Assembly (NCBI GenBank): GCA_947496145.1
Contig: CANMBS010000001.1
Coordinates: forward strand, 124,001-188,000
Direction: 5' to 3'
Length of the DNA stretch: 64,000 nucleotides
Origin: an uncultured Pseudovibrio sp.
GTDB lineage: Bacteria; Pseudomonadota; Alphaproteobacteria; Rhizobiales; Stappiaceae
This document shows, one piece after another, positions 39,311-47,628 of this stretch (positions are counted from its first letter, which is position 1; each line of letters begins with the position of its first letter). Under the pieces are notes generated by a model. The model was not told the DNA's origin, did not search any database, and saw only the letters and a program-made list of their open reading frames with translations. Position numbers and translations under genes: made by a program.

Positions 39311-41005
39311 ATGGAAAATCAGAACTTTGCTGCTGAGGATTTTGCAGCTCTGTTGGAAGAATCTTTTGCGACTTCCGACCTTTACGAAGGCACCGTTGTA
39401 AAAGGCACCGTTGTTGCTATCGAAAAAGACCTCGCAGTAATCGACGTAGGTCTGAAGGTTGAAGGTCGCGTTCCTCTGAAGGAATTCGGCGCTAAAGGCC
39501 GTGACGGCGAAATGTCCGTTGGTGACGAAGTAGAAGTTTACCTTGAGCGCGTTGAGAACGCGATGGGTGAAGCTGTTCTGTCCCGCGACAAAGCACGCCG
39601 CGAAGAAAGCTGGGTTCGTCTGGAAGTTGCTTTCGAAGCTGGCGAAAAAGTTACTGGTCAGATCTTCAATCAGGTCAAAGGTGGTTTCACCGTCGATCTG
39701 GATGGCGCAGTAGCATTCCTGCCACGCTCTCAGGTAGACATCCGTCCAGTACGCGACGTTACTCCTCTGATGCACACTCCACAGCCTTTCCAGATCCTGA
39801 AAATGGACAAGCGCCGTGGCAACATCGTTGTATCCCGTCGTACCGTTCTGGAAGAAACACGCGCAGAACAGCGTTCTGAACTCGTTCAGAGCCTGGAAGA
39901 AGGTCAGACCGTTGAGGGTGTTGTTAAGAACATCACCGACTACGGTGCATTCGTTGACCTTGGTGGCATCGATGGCCTCCTGCACGTTACCGACATTGCA
40001 TGGCGTCGTATCAACCACCCAAGCGAAGTACTGACCATCGGTCAGACCGTGAAGGTGCAGATCGTTCGTGTGAACCAGGATACACACCGCATCAGCCTCG
40101 GCATGAAGCAGCTGGAAACCGATCCATGGGATGGCATCGAAGCCAAGTACCCACTGGACGCGAAGTTCTCCGGTCGTGTAACCAACATCACCGACTACGG
40201 CGCATTCGTAGAACTGGAGCCAGGTATCGAAGGCCTGATCCACGTCTCCGAAATGTCCTGGACCAAGAAGAACGTACACCCAGGCAAGATCGTTTCTACT
40301 TCTCAGGAAGTTGAAGTGGTTATCCTGGAAGTTGACGCTTCTAAGCGCCGCATCTCCCTGGGCCTCAAGCAGACCCTGCAGAACCCATGGGAAGCATTCG
40401 CTCAGCAGTACCCGCTTAACGCAACCGTTGAAGGTGAAGTTAAGAACAAGACCGAATTCGGTCTGTTCATCGGTCTGGAAGGCGATGTTGACGGCATGGT
40501 TCACCTGTCCGATCTGGACTGGAACCGTCCGGGCGAGCAGGTCATCGAAGAGTACAAGAAGGGCGACGTTGTTAAAGCAGTCGTTCTTGACGTTGACGTT
40601 GAGAAAGAGCGTATCTCTCTCGGCATCAAACAGCTCGACGCTGATCCGTTCGAAGCAGCTGGCGACGTTCGCAAGGGTGCAATCGTTAAGTGTGAAGTGA
40701 CTGAAATCAAAGAGGGTGGTCTCGACGTTAAACTCGTAGACGGTGACCTTTCTGCATTCATCCGTCGCGCTGACCTGTCCCGTGAACGCGGTGAACAGGA
40801 TCCAACACGCTTTAACGTTGGCGACGTAATCGAAGCTCGCGTTACTCAGTTCGACAAGAAGACCCGCCGCGTTGGTGTATCCATCAAGGCACTGGAAATT
40901 GCTGAAGAAAAAGAAGCTGTTGCACAGTACGGTTCTTCTGACGCTTCTTCTTCTCTCGGCGACATCCTCGCTGCAGCTATGAAGAAGCAGTCCGACGACG
41001 AATAA
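39311..41005 (+). CDS. rpsA: 30S ribosomal protein S1
   Basis: S1 has 564 residues with six S1/OB repeats, which bring mRNA to the ribosome. The repeats are visible from the recurrent GxVxxITDYGAFVDL/VEL and HVSEMSW or HVTDIAW motifs. The most regular ones lie between about 195 and 450. Codon use is strongly biased to GGT/GGC, CGT and GTT/GTA, as expected for a highly expressed gene. The start is the ATG after AGGAG at 39300; an ATG at 39293 lies before that site. A strong terminator follows. Confidence 0.97.
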   Translation: MENQNFAAEDFAALLEESFATSDLYEGTVVKGTVVAIEKDLAVIDVGLKVEGRVPLKEFGAKGRDGEMSVGDEVEVYLERVENAMGEAVLSRDKARREESWVRLEVAFEAGEKVTGQIFNQVKGGFTVDLDGAVAFLPRSQVDIRPVRDVTPLMHTPQPFQILKMDKRRGNIVVSRRTVLEETRAEQRSELVQSLEEGQTVEGVVKNITDYGAFVDLGGIDGLLHVTDIAWRRINHPSEVLTIGQTVKVQIVRVNQDTHRISLGMKQLETDPWDGIEAKYPLDAKFSGRVTNITDYGAFVELEPGIEGLIHVSEMSWTKKNVHPGKIVSTSQEVEVVILEVDASKRRISLGLKQTLQNPWEAFAQQYPLNATVEGEVKNKTEFGLFIGLEGDVDGMVHLSDLDWNRPGEQVIEEYKKGDVVKAVVLDVDVEKERISLGIKQLDADPFEAAGDVRKGAIVKCEVTEIKEGGLDVKLVDGDLSAFIRRADLSRERGEQDPTRFNVGDVIEARVTQFDKKTRRVGVSIKALEIAEEKEAVAQYGSSDASSSLGDILAAAMKKQSDDE

Positions 41006-41032
41006 GATCTAGCAATAGATTTTACGAAGAAG

Positions 41033-41057
41033 CCCGCTCATCTGAGCGGGTTTTTTT
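41033..41057 (+). terminator. Intrinsic terminator after rpsA
   Basis: CCCGCTCA (41033-41040) and TGAGCGGG (41043-41050) form a tight hairpin followed by seven T (41051-41057). Confidence 0.93.
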
Positions 41058-41316
41058 GTTTTGGAGAATTTGGTCTGCTTAGCGCTGTCAGATACATGAG
41101 CATTGGGAGTAAAAAGGCAATATAAATTTACTGGAAGACAGAGGCTATTAAGACGGAAGTTGGTTGCAGCCTGACAGGTTCCTTGTTGTATTAATTCGTA
41201 GTTCAGATATTTTCCCTTCATATTTTTCCTATTTTGATTGCGTATTAGGTATAGGTGCTTTTGCCCCAGATGCAGAGGTTATGCGTATTAAGCTAAGCAA
41301 ATGATTGGGGTCTGAC
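41058..41316. other. Gene-free region after the rpsA terminator
   Basis: AT-rich sequence with no convincing gene. The base composition drops compared with rpsA. A GGGGT stretch at 41306-41310 serves as ribosome site for the next gene. Confidence 0.5.
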
Positions 41317-42108
41317 GTGCACGATAGCCAATTTCTCTTCGTTTTTTTGACCTTTTGGTTGCTGTTTTTCATTGCAAGCCGAGTACCGAGTGCACGAACA
41401 AGGTATTTGGGGTTCTGGTCAGTCTGGTCGGTAATATCAACTACAACAGGCATGTTCCTGATCACCCGCCAGTTACATTTCGGGAATCTGGTTCTGTCGC
41501 TCTTTGCTGCTGCACCTATCCTATTCCACGTTGTCCCAGTGGTTTGGAATGGGCGGGTGCCAAAGAATACCCTGATATGGACATTTCTTTGGCTTCCCGC
41601 TGGTTTAGCTGTGGCATTCGCTTCCATCGCTATTGCAGGGCCTGTAGCTTCACTCAACTACTATCCCAATCCGTTCCTATTAATAACAATTGTGTGGTCC
41701 GTAGCTGGCTTGACCTTACCTCTCATTTCACGTCGTAGCTTTCCTGTCTCAGAACGGTCTAAAGGGCTGATCCGAACGACCTTCTTGGCTGGTATCGGCG
41801 CGATGTTCGCATTTGCTGTTGGCCTGTCGGGCCTTATCAGCACCCGGGCTTATCAGCATGCCGGCTCTAACGCCTGTATTGAGGACACCTATGGTGAACG
41901 TTATCGCTGGACCCTCTGGGCGCCCCCCATTCGGTTCCTCCGTACCGATTATAAAGGTGGCACCAACCCTTATCTGGTTCTTTATGATCGTGCGGATGGC
42001 TCGGAATGGATGTGGAGCTTCAGAAACCTCGACTTCATAAGTATTGGTCGAACGATCCCCAGTGTACCAAGTTTTTGGAGAAACCCGAATTCGAAGAAGC
42101 GCTGTTAG
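41317..42108 (+). CDS. Hypothetical membrane protein with six predicted helices
   Basis: The 263-residue protein is not recognised. Hydrophobic segments lie near residues 5-22, 33-52, 57-77, 85-107, 115-137 and 150-172, followed by a soluble tail of about 80 residues with a Cys (SNACIEDTYGERYRW) and many aromatic residues (LYDRADGSEWMWSFR). I chose the GTG at 41317 after TGGGGT; the frame extends to a TTG at 41305. It stands alone in the accessory stretch between rpsA and sppA. Confidence 0.6.
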   Translation: MHDSQFLFVFLTFWLLFFIASRVPSARTRYLGFWSVWSVISTTTGMFLITRQLHFGNLVLSLFAAAPILFHVVPVVWNGRVPKNTLIWTFLWLPAGLAVAFASIAIAGPVASLNYYPNPFLLITIVWSVAGLTLPLISRRSFPVSERSKGLIRTTFLAGIGAMFAFAVGLSGLISTRAYQHAGSNACIEDTYGERYRWTLWAPPIRFLRTDYKGGTNPYLVLYDRADGSEWMWSFRNLDFISIGRTIPSVPSFWRNPNSKKRC

Positions 42109-42223
42109 ATGAAAAGAGGCAATCCAGGCTCGGACTATTTCATAAATCACTGATAAGCTGATCGGCCCATCGAGACTGCTTTGGGAAAACGGGAATCTTA
42201 ATTCCGTTCTGATCAGACCCGCT

Positions 42224-43426
42224 CTAGCCAAATAATCGCTTTGCAAAGCTGACAAGCTGACGCCTTAGCTCTACTGGCATAGCCAACACAGTTTTTTTGG
42301 CAAGCGGGCGCAGCCTTTCAAGCCAAAGCCAGCAATACACTGTGCCTTTAAAGGTCAGAGGTGTGGCGAAATCGAGTACGGGTGCCACCTCTGAGGTCCA
42401 CGTCATCTTGTAGCGGGAAGTTGGCTTGAGGAAGTCGATTTTATCAATCCCAAGCGCAAAGCAGGCTTCTATTACATCTATCTGGTGGAGCTTTCCGGGG
42501 CTGGACTGCTCATAGTCCGGGTTCCAGTCGGCCATATAAGCAGAGTAGCAGTCTTTGAAGAGAAAGCCCCATTCAGTTGAAATCACCACATCACCATGCT
42601 TCAGCTCAAAAGCAATGAGTTCGCATCCATCTGGCGGTCGCTTCAACCAGTGAGCCAGAAAGTCTCTGAGACCTTTTCCTTCCAGAGCCCGGGAGGAATA
42701 CCCCATGGTCTCGACCCAGTTTTCACGGCCAGATAATGTGCTCAAGACCATCGCTTCAAGATCTATCTCATCCTGACGTACTACGCGATGACTGAGGCCA
42801 GCAGTTTTATGCAGGCGATTACGTTGATTGCGTATGGTTTTACGAGAACGAGCAGAAATCGATTTCAGATAATCTTCAAAACTCTTCCACTGGCTTAAAT
42901 CAAGCCATGGGGCTCCCTCCTCCTCACCCGTTGGAGTGAAGTGTGTGCGAGCATATTGAAAAAGTGCACCACCTTCTCTCACCTGCCTGAGATGGATAAG
43001 GTCTGCACCAACTTGTTGGAGATGGGGCGTAAGAAACTTTAGCAAGTCCGCCGGGGCATAGGCCTGATTATACAGCATGTCAGTGTACTGCTGAAACGGC
43101 TCTGCAAAACCTGTAAGCACCCTAAGAAATCTTTGTTGCTCAAGCCGTAAGGGCAAAAGCGCAATCAGCTCCGCCTGATCGAACAGAGCAAAAATCTTCA
43201 CGCTTTGAGAGACTGAAGGCGTTTCCAATAGTGTTCTGGCCCAGGCAAAACTTTGAAAGAGCACGTTCCCCTTTGCAGTGGTTTCCAGAAGTTCCCATTG
43301 ATCCGCCAGTTCAGTCAACTCAGTTAGTGTTGTCATCACTCTGAGAGCAGGCTCCTGAAGCTTTTTTGTTGCAACCCCCACCTGCTTATCAGCAGTTTTT
43401 TGGGGTATGATCAGATCTGTCTGCAA
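42224..43426 (-). CDS. GNAT acetyltransferase, FemAB/BcsL-like (Acetyltransf_6)
   Basis: The 400-residue protein resembles the double-GNAT FemAB-like family (Acetyltransf_6, also seen in polysaccharide loci as CelD/BcsL): FQSFAWARTLLE, ALLPLRLEQQRFLRVLTG, the basic SARSRKTIRNQRNRLHK, then GDVVISTEWGFLFKDCYSAYMADWN and the end block LGIDKIDFLKPTSRYKMTW. It probably modifies a surface polysaccharide, though no sugar gene is nearby. No ATG is well placed; TTG 43426 has GGAGGG six bases upstream. An internal ATG at 43336 is another option. Confidence 0.78.
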   Translation of the reverse strand: MQTDLIIPQKTADKQVGVATKKLQEPALRVMTTLTELTELADQWELLETTAKGNVLFQSFAWARTLLETPSVSQSVKIFALFDQAELIALLPLRLEQQRFLRVLTGFAEPFQQYTDMLYNQAYAPADLLKFLTPHLQQVGADLIHLRQVREGGALFQYARTHFTPTGEEEGAPWLDLSQWKSFEDYLKSISARSRKTIRNQRNRLHKTAGLSHRVVRQDEIDLEAMVLSTLSGRENWVETMGYSSRALEGKGLRDFLAHWLKRPPDGCELIAFELKHGDVVISTEWGFLFKDCYSAYMADWNPDYEQSSPGKLHQIDVIEACFALGIDKIDFLKPTSRYKMTWTSEVAPVLDFATPLTFKGTVYCWLWLERLRPLAKKTVLAMPVELRRQLVSFAKRLFG

Positions 43427-43720
43427 CAAATTCCCTCCCAACGAATCCAACAGACCCTCAGGACCCGAGGTCTGTTGCCATAATTCAATTTCTTACATAG
43501 TCGTTTTTAACTCGTTAAAAATATCAGTATCTGCTGAAATTGAGAGGTTTGGGAAGTTCACGTTTCCCTCAGAACAATCGCTGAAACTAAGTTGTGTCTA
43601 GTCCTTCATCTGGCAGCCTTCTCACTTTACTCTGAGTGGACAGAAATCCTCACTTGCATTCATTGCAAACTAACATTGGAATACCACCTTGAAAGACAAT
43701 TGTATTTTCAGGGGGGTATT
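43427..43720. other. Divergent spacer between the FemAB-like and SDR genes
   Basis: No gene is visible in this 294-base AT-rich spacer. It must carry promoters for both flanking genes, but no convincing -35/-10 pair stands out. Confidence 0.4.
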
Positions 43721-44425
43721 ATGAGTGATTTGAAGGTAGCGCTTATTGTTGCTGGTGGTAGCGGCATGGGAGCTGCGGCGGCTCGCAAGCTGGCTACAGA
43801 GGGATACAAGATTGCAATTCTTTCCTCTTCCGGCAAAGGCGAAAAGCTTGCGGAGGAACTGGGTGGCGTTGGTGTCACCGGATCTAACCTTGAAACTGCG
43901 GATTTGCAGCGGTTGGTAGATGCCGCAATGGAAAAGTGGGGCCGCATCGACACAGTTGTCAGCAGCGCCGGGCATGGGCCTAAGGGACCAATTCTTGAGC
44001 TGACAGATGAAGACTGGTCCAAGGGCATGGACTATTACCTGATGAACGTCGTGCGCATCACACGCATTGTGACGCCAATTATGGAAGCGCAAGGCAAAGG
44101 CAGCTTCGTCAATATTTCCACCTATGCTTTGTTTGAGCCGGAGGCGTTGTTTCCAACCTCAGGCGTGTTTCGAGCAGGTTTAGCGGCCTTTACAAAGCTG
44201 TTTGCAGACAAGTATGCCGCCTCAAACATTCGCATGAACAACGTTCTGCCCGGCTTTATTGACAGTTTGCCAGAAAAAGAAGAACGCAGGAATCGCATCC
44301 CAATGGGGCGCTACGGGACTTCTGAAGAGGTCGCAGACCTCATTTCATTCCTCGCCGGGGATACATCCAGCTATATGACAGGACAGAATATCCGTATCGA
44401 TGGCGGGATCACACGTTCAGTTTAG
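43721..44425 (+). CDS. Short-chain dehydrogenase-like protein lacking the YxxxK pair
   Basis: The 234-residue protein has an SDR fold: the dinucleotide loop AGGSGMGAAAARKL near residues 11-24, VSSAGHGPKG (the NAG position), SFVNISTYA with Ser133, MNNVLPGFIDSLP and the end IRIDGGITRS. The segment where YxxxK should be reads PTSGVFRAGLAAF, with Ser147 and Arg151 in place of Tyr and Lys. It may bind nucleotide without reducing a substrate, or work by another mechanism. The ATG has GGGGGG upstream. Confidence 0.82.
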   Translation: MSDLKVALIVAGGSGMGAAAARKLATEGYKIAILSSSGKGEKLAEELGGVGVTGSNLETADLQRLVDAAMEKWGRIDTVVSSAGHGPKGPILELTDEDWSKGMDYYLMNVVRITRIVTPIMEAQGKGSFVNISTYALFEPEALFPTSGVFRAGLAAFTKLFADKYAASNIRMNNVLPGFIDSLPEKEERRNRIPMGRYGTSEEVADLISFLAGDTSSYMTGQNIRIDGGITRSV

Positions 44426-44798
44426 GCTGGTTATTTTTAGCAATTTCATTTTGCATTCTGCATTAGCAAGCCCAGTGAGCGTCTATCGTGTACTTCTTAA
44501 AATCAGGGTGTCAAAAGGGGGCGAAAATGCCCCTTTTTAAGATAGGCATATGCTGGTCAGAACAGGCATCTTCAAGAAATCCTCTCATTAGAGGCACTTC
44601 ACATCTCTTCAATATTAATTAATATAAACGTAAATTCGACTTAATAAAAATAAACTTATAGTAAAATCTCGAACTAAACATTCGTTAGTTTAGTTTAATA
44701 TATATAAAATACAAGCACTACTAAAAATAGAAAAGCACAAATACATTTTCTATTTCTGATTTCTATTTATCTTCAAGTAACACCTGTATATTACATTA
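44426..44798. other. AT-rich gene-free stretch
   Basis: From about 44590 to 44800 the sequence is very AT-rich, with TATATAAAATA near 44700 and many A/T runs, unlike the rest of the window. No gene is visible. A TATATT at 44787-44792 could be the -10 element of the RNA locus that follows, but its -35 is weak. Confidence 0.5.
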
Positions 44799-45179
44799 CA
44801 AGCCAAGTGAGGAAGGTAACAACCTTTTGAGCTTTACTGTGCTGATTGTCTGACGGTGTCCGGGACCAACAATAATAACAAGGCCCGGTCATTTGAAGGC
44901 ATTGGAATGCCCTGGCGGTCCGCCCGAAACCGCAGGGCTATCCGGAAACCCTGTTTATGCCGTCCTTGCAGCAATCGGCTTTGGGTTTCCAATAGTGCGC
45001 GAAGAACTATGCCCCTAGTTCACGCGCCAAGAATTAAGATCACTGAACCTGTCGGTTTTCAGAGCAACCGATGAAACAGTGGCCCAACAAAGACGAAAAG
45101 TCCAACTGGCCCCATGGCCATACAGATCCCGTTCCGTTCTCAGCTCCCCCCACCTCCTGATGAACGGAACGGTTTTTTT
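44799..45179 (+). ncRNA. Candidate structured non-coding RNA of unknown family
   Basis: About 380 bases without a credible gene hold a chain of hairpins. AAGGT/ACCTT is at 44813-44826. CCGGGACC pairs with GGCCCGG (44860-44888, one bulged A, A-rich loop). GCCCTGGCGGT pairs with ACCGCAGGGC (44909-44938). GGAAACCC pairs with GGGTTTCC (44944-44990) and encloses GCCG/CGGC. TCGGTT/AACCGA is at 45052-45071. The locus ends in a very strong terminator (45129-45179). ATTGGAA (44901-44907) could instead pair with TTCCAAT (44987-44993). The order looks like a stable RNA or two RNAs. I could not match it to tmRNA, RNase P or SRP RNA; part of it (CGGTCCGCCCGA) recalls 6S RNA, but weakly. Confidence 0.55.
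45129..45179 (+). terminator. Strong terminator with a C-rich loop
   Basis: CCGTTCCGTTC (45129-45139) pairs perfectly with GAACGGAACGG (45162-45172), followed by seven T. The 22-base loop contains CTCCCCCCACCTCCT, complementary to purine-rich ribosome sites. Such loops are a mark of several alphaproteobacterial small RNAs. Confidence 0.9.
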
Positions 45180-45366
45180 CTGCGCAAAGCATATGTTTGT
45201 TGCAGTGCGCTCCTGATTTCGGGTATGAGCTAAAGCTCATCATTCGAGACGTAGAAGCTAAATTTGGAAAAGCTACGCAAAATCAACGACTATGGCAGAT
45301 CATCTGATTTGAGCTAAGTGTGAACCGCTTTAGCCGGGTGGGTGACACCACTCTTTTTCCAATCCA

Positions 45367-45696
45367 ATGGGCAGTACAATATCAATGAAAAAACCTGCTA
45401 GTGAATGCCATAATATGCCTCAGATCCGAGCAGAAATTGATCGGCTGGATGAAGAACTTATCGCTCTTTTCGCTGAACGCTGGAGTTACATAACCCGAGC
45501 TGCTGAAATTAAAAAGCCTATCGGACTGCCAGCACGTATCGAAAGCCGCGTTGAACAGGTCGTTGACAACGTAAAAGATCTGGCGCATGCGCAAGGCTTA
45601 AACGTAAGCACTTACGAAGTGATGTGGCGACACCTGATCGAAAGTGCAATTGCACATGAAGTCGATCTGATGGAAGCAGAGGAAAACATAAAATAG
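45367..45696 (+). CDS. Chorismate mutase, type II (AroQ class)
   Basis: Chorismate mutase converts chorismate to prephenate for Phe and Tyr. The 109-residue all-helical protein follows the AroQ pattern: IRAEIDRLDEELIALFAERWSYITRAAEIKK is broken by the loop GLPARIESRVEQVV, followed by MWRHLIESAIAHEVDLME. Arg and Lys residues in the first helix and the RIESRV block correspond to the active site. Two ATGs (45367, 45385) are possible; neither has a strong site. aroA of the same pathway lies 8 kb upstream. Confidence 0.88.
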   Translation: MGSTISMKKPASECHNMPQIRAEIDRLDEELIALFAERWSYITRAAEIKKPIGLPARIESRVEQVVDNVKDLAHAQGLNVSTYEVMWRHLIESAIAHEVDLMEAEENIK

Positions 45697-45917
45697 CTGG
45701 GCGACGATATTTATCAGGACGCTTAACAGATAAGCCTGATACTCTCCAGTTTTGGAGAATTTGACAAGATGCCTGCTAAAATTAACTAACTGGCAGTGAC
45801 AAAGCACAATTTATGATCGTGTTTTTGCAGTATGCAGAGAAAGAACACTTGGCTTATTCAAAAGCTTAGGTATTGTTTCCCTATCGTCGCTTAAGTGCAT
45901 TTGACCGGGAAGACCCC

Positions 45918-46925
45918 ATGAGTCTAGACAGTGACACCCTTATTGATCGCAGACGCCTGAGACGAAAGGTTTCGTTCTGGCGTGTTGTTAGTTTTATCGC
46001 ACTTGCGATATTATTGTTGTGGGCTGGTATTGAGGCAGCTGGCCTCAGTGGCTTAGCTCGTTCTGAAAAGCATATTGCTCGCGTCGAAATTAACGGCACT
46101 ATCACCTATGACAAACGTCAGCTGGAGATGCTGGATGCTATCGCTGATGATGACTCTGTGCGCGGAGTGATTGTTTCGATCGACTCCCCAGGCGGGACAA
46201 CATCAGGCGGCGAAGCGCTTTACAATGCGTTGCGCAAGATTGGCAAGAAAAAGCCCGTCACCGCCTCCATTAAGACAGTTGGTGCATCTGCGGCATACCT
46301 TTCTGCCCTTGCGAGCGACCATGTGGTTGCTCAATACACCTCGCTCACCGGCTCGATTGGTGTTCTTTTTCAATATGGCAACGCGAAAGGGTTGTTTGAG
46401 AAAATTGGCGTGCAGATGGATGCGATCAAAAGCGCACCTTTGAAAGCTGAACCAAATTTCTATGAGCCAGCAACTCCAGAGACTAAGCGAGTGCTGCAAG
46501 AGCTTATTGACGATACCTATCAGTGGTTCGTCGGTCTTGTGGCTGAGCGCAGAGACCTTCCTAAAGAGCGCGCGCTGGAGTTAGCGAACGGTCAGGTTTA
46601 TACAGGCCATCAGGCAAAAGCGCTTGCTTTGATCGACGAAATTGGCGGCGAGCAGGCTGCACATCAATGGCTAATCGATGAAAAAGGGCTTTCCAGTTCT
46701 TTGGAAATCATCGACTGGAAGCCAGAATCAGAGGTGACGGAACTTCCGTTCCCTGCAAATTTATTAGGCTTTTTGGGTAGTGATACTGAGAAAATGCTCA
46801 ACTCGCTTTTCAAAACAGCAAAAAGTGTCGTAGATTCAAGCCTACCGCTTGACGGTCTCGTGTCTGTTTGGCAGGCTCCTGATGCGGCAACAGTCTCAGC
46901 ACTTGGGGGGGCAAAGCATGATTAA
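45918..46925 (+). CDS. sppA: Signal peptide peptidase SppA (short form)
   Basis: SppA degrades cleaved signal peptides at the inner membrane. The 335-residue protein has a cytoplasmic basic N-terminus, a membrane anchor at about 24-43 and one S49 peptidase domain. Ser124 ([11 protein letters not shown]) and Lys176 ([10 protein letters not shown]) are 52 residues apart, like the Ser-Lys dyad of Bacillus Spp[15 protein letters not shown] is the other conserved block. ATG 45918 follows GGGAAG; the frame opens at 45873. It overlaps ihfB by eight bases. Confidence 0.94.
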   Translation: MSLDSDTLIDRRRLRRKVSFWRVVSFIALAILLLWAGIEAAGLSGLARSEKHIARVEINGTITYDKRQLEMLDAIADDDSVRGVIVSIDSPGGTTSGGEALYNALRKIGKKKPVTASIKTVGASAAYLSALASDHVVAQYTSLTGSIGVLFQYGNAKGLFEKIGVQMDAIKSAPLKAEPNFYEPATPETKRVLQELIDDTYQWFVGLVAERRDLPKERALELANGQVYTGHQAKALALIDEIGGEQAAHQWLIDEKGLSSSLEIIDWKPESEVTELPFPANLLGFLGSDTEKMLNSLFKTAKSVVDSSLPLDGLVSVWQAPDAATVSALGGAKHD

Positions 46926-47217
46926 ATCGGAATTAGTACAGACTATCGCGGAACGTAACCCGCATCTATATCAACGTGATGTAGAGAACATCGTAAACGC
47001 CATTCTTGACGAAGTGACCGAAGCGCTGATGCGCGGTGACCGTGTTGAGCTGCGTGGCTTTGGTGCGTTCTCTGTGAAGAACCGTCCTGCCCGCGTGGGT
47101 CGCAACCCCAGAACTGGTCAGAAAGTTGAAGTGGGCGAAAAGTTCGTACCGTTCTTCAAGACCGGCAAGGAAATGCGCGAGCGGTTGAACGGCGGAACGG
47201 ATCACGGCGAAGACTGA
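46918..47217 (+). CDS. ihfB: Integration host factor subunit beta
   Basis: IHF bends DNA at sites for recombination, replication and sigma-54 promoters. The 99-residue length is right. It shows [22 protein letters not shown], the DNA-arm region [21 protein letters not shown] and [17 protein letters not shown]. The ATG lies inside the end of sppA and has GGGGGG upstream. lapA follows after 15 bases. The partner subunit ihfA is not in the window. Confidence 0.96.
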   Translation: MIKSELVQTIAERNPHLYQRDVENIVNAILDEVTEALMRGDRVELRGFGAFSVKNRPARVGRNPRTGQKVEVGEKFVPFFKTGKEMRERLNGGTDHGED

Positions 47218-47232
47218 TCCTGGAGTAGTACA

Positions 47233-47583
47233 TTGGCTCGTTTTCTTCGGAATCTGCTACTTATACCAATAGCAGCTCTTCTTGTTGTGCTCGCGGTAGC
47301 GAACAGACATAGCACGCTGATTTCGCTTAACCCCTTTAACCCAGAGGACGCGATGTTGACCTTTAACATCCCGGTTTTCTGGCTGCTGTTCGGTGCTGTT
47401 GGACTGGGCATTGTGCTTGGTGGCGTAGCAACATGGATGCGACAGGGGCGTTTTCGTAAGGAAGCACGCACTCAGCGACGGGAAGCGAACCAACTGAAAC
47501 ATGAAGCGGATGCTTTGCGAAAAGTTGCAGCGGGTGACTTAGCGCCGGGTTTGCCGTCACCAGATCATAAGAAAGCTGCCTGA
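47233..47583 (+). CDS. LapA-domain (DUF1049) membrane protein
   Basis: The 116-residue protein has two membrane segments (LLLIPIAALLVVLAVAN and FWLLFGAVGLGIVLGGVATW) joined by a short loop with SLNPF, as in the LapA domain, and a charged C-terminal helix (KEARTQRREANQLKHEADALRK). The E. coli homologue takes part in LPS assembly regulation. It starts with TTG, with GGAG upstream. It is usually found beside ihfB, as here. Confidence 0.88.
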   Translation: MARFLRNLLLIPIAALLVVLAVANRHSTLISLNPFNPEDAMLTFNIPVFWLLFGAVGLGIVLGGVATWMRQGRFRKEARTQRREANQLKHEADALRKVAAGDLAPGLPSPDHKKAA

Positions 47584-47628
47584 CCGATTCGATTGTCCGC
47601 TCTGATTTTTAAGAATGGAGCTGGCAAC

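Noticed and set aside
39221-40504. A 427-codon frame opposite rpsA
   Set aside because: It is the mirror of the highly biased codons of rpsA; the product has repeated Phe/Asn/Val stretches that reflect the S1 repeats read backwards.
44856-45074. A 72-codon plus-strand frame inside the structured RNA locus
   Set aside because: The product is rich in Arg, Cys and Pro without pattern, and the DNA is explained better by RNA stems.
44799-45179. RNase P RNA, tmRNA or SRP RNA
   Set aside because: A GTGAGGAAGG stretch recalls RNase P, but the other universal RNase P blocks are missing. No tag sequence or T-arm of tmRNA and no SRP tetraloop region could be found.
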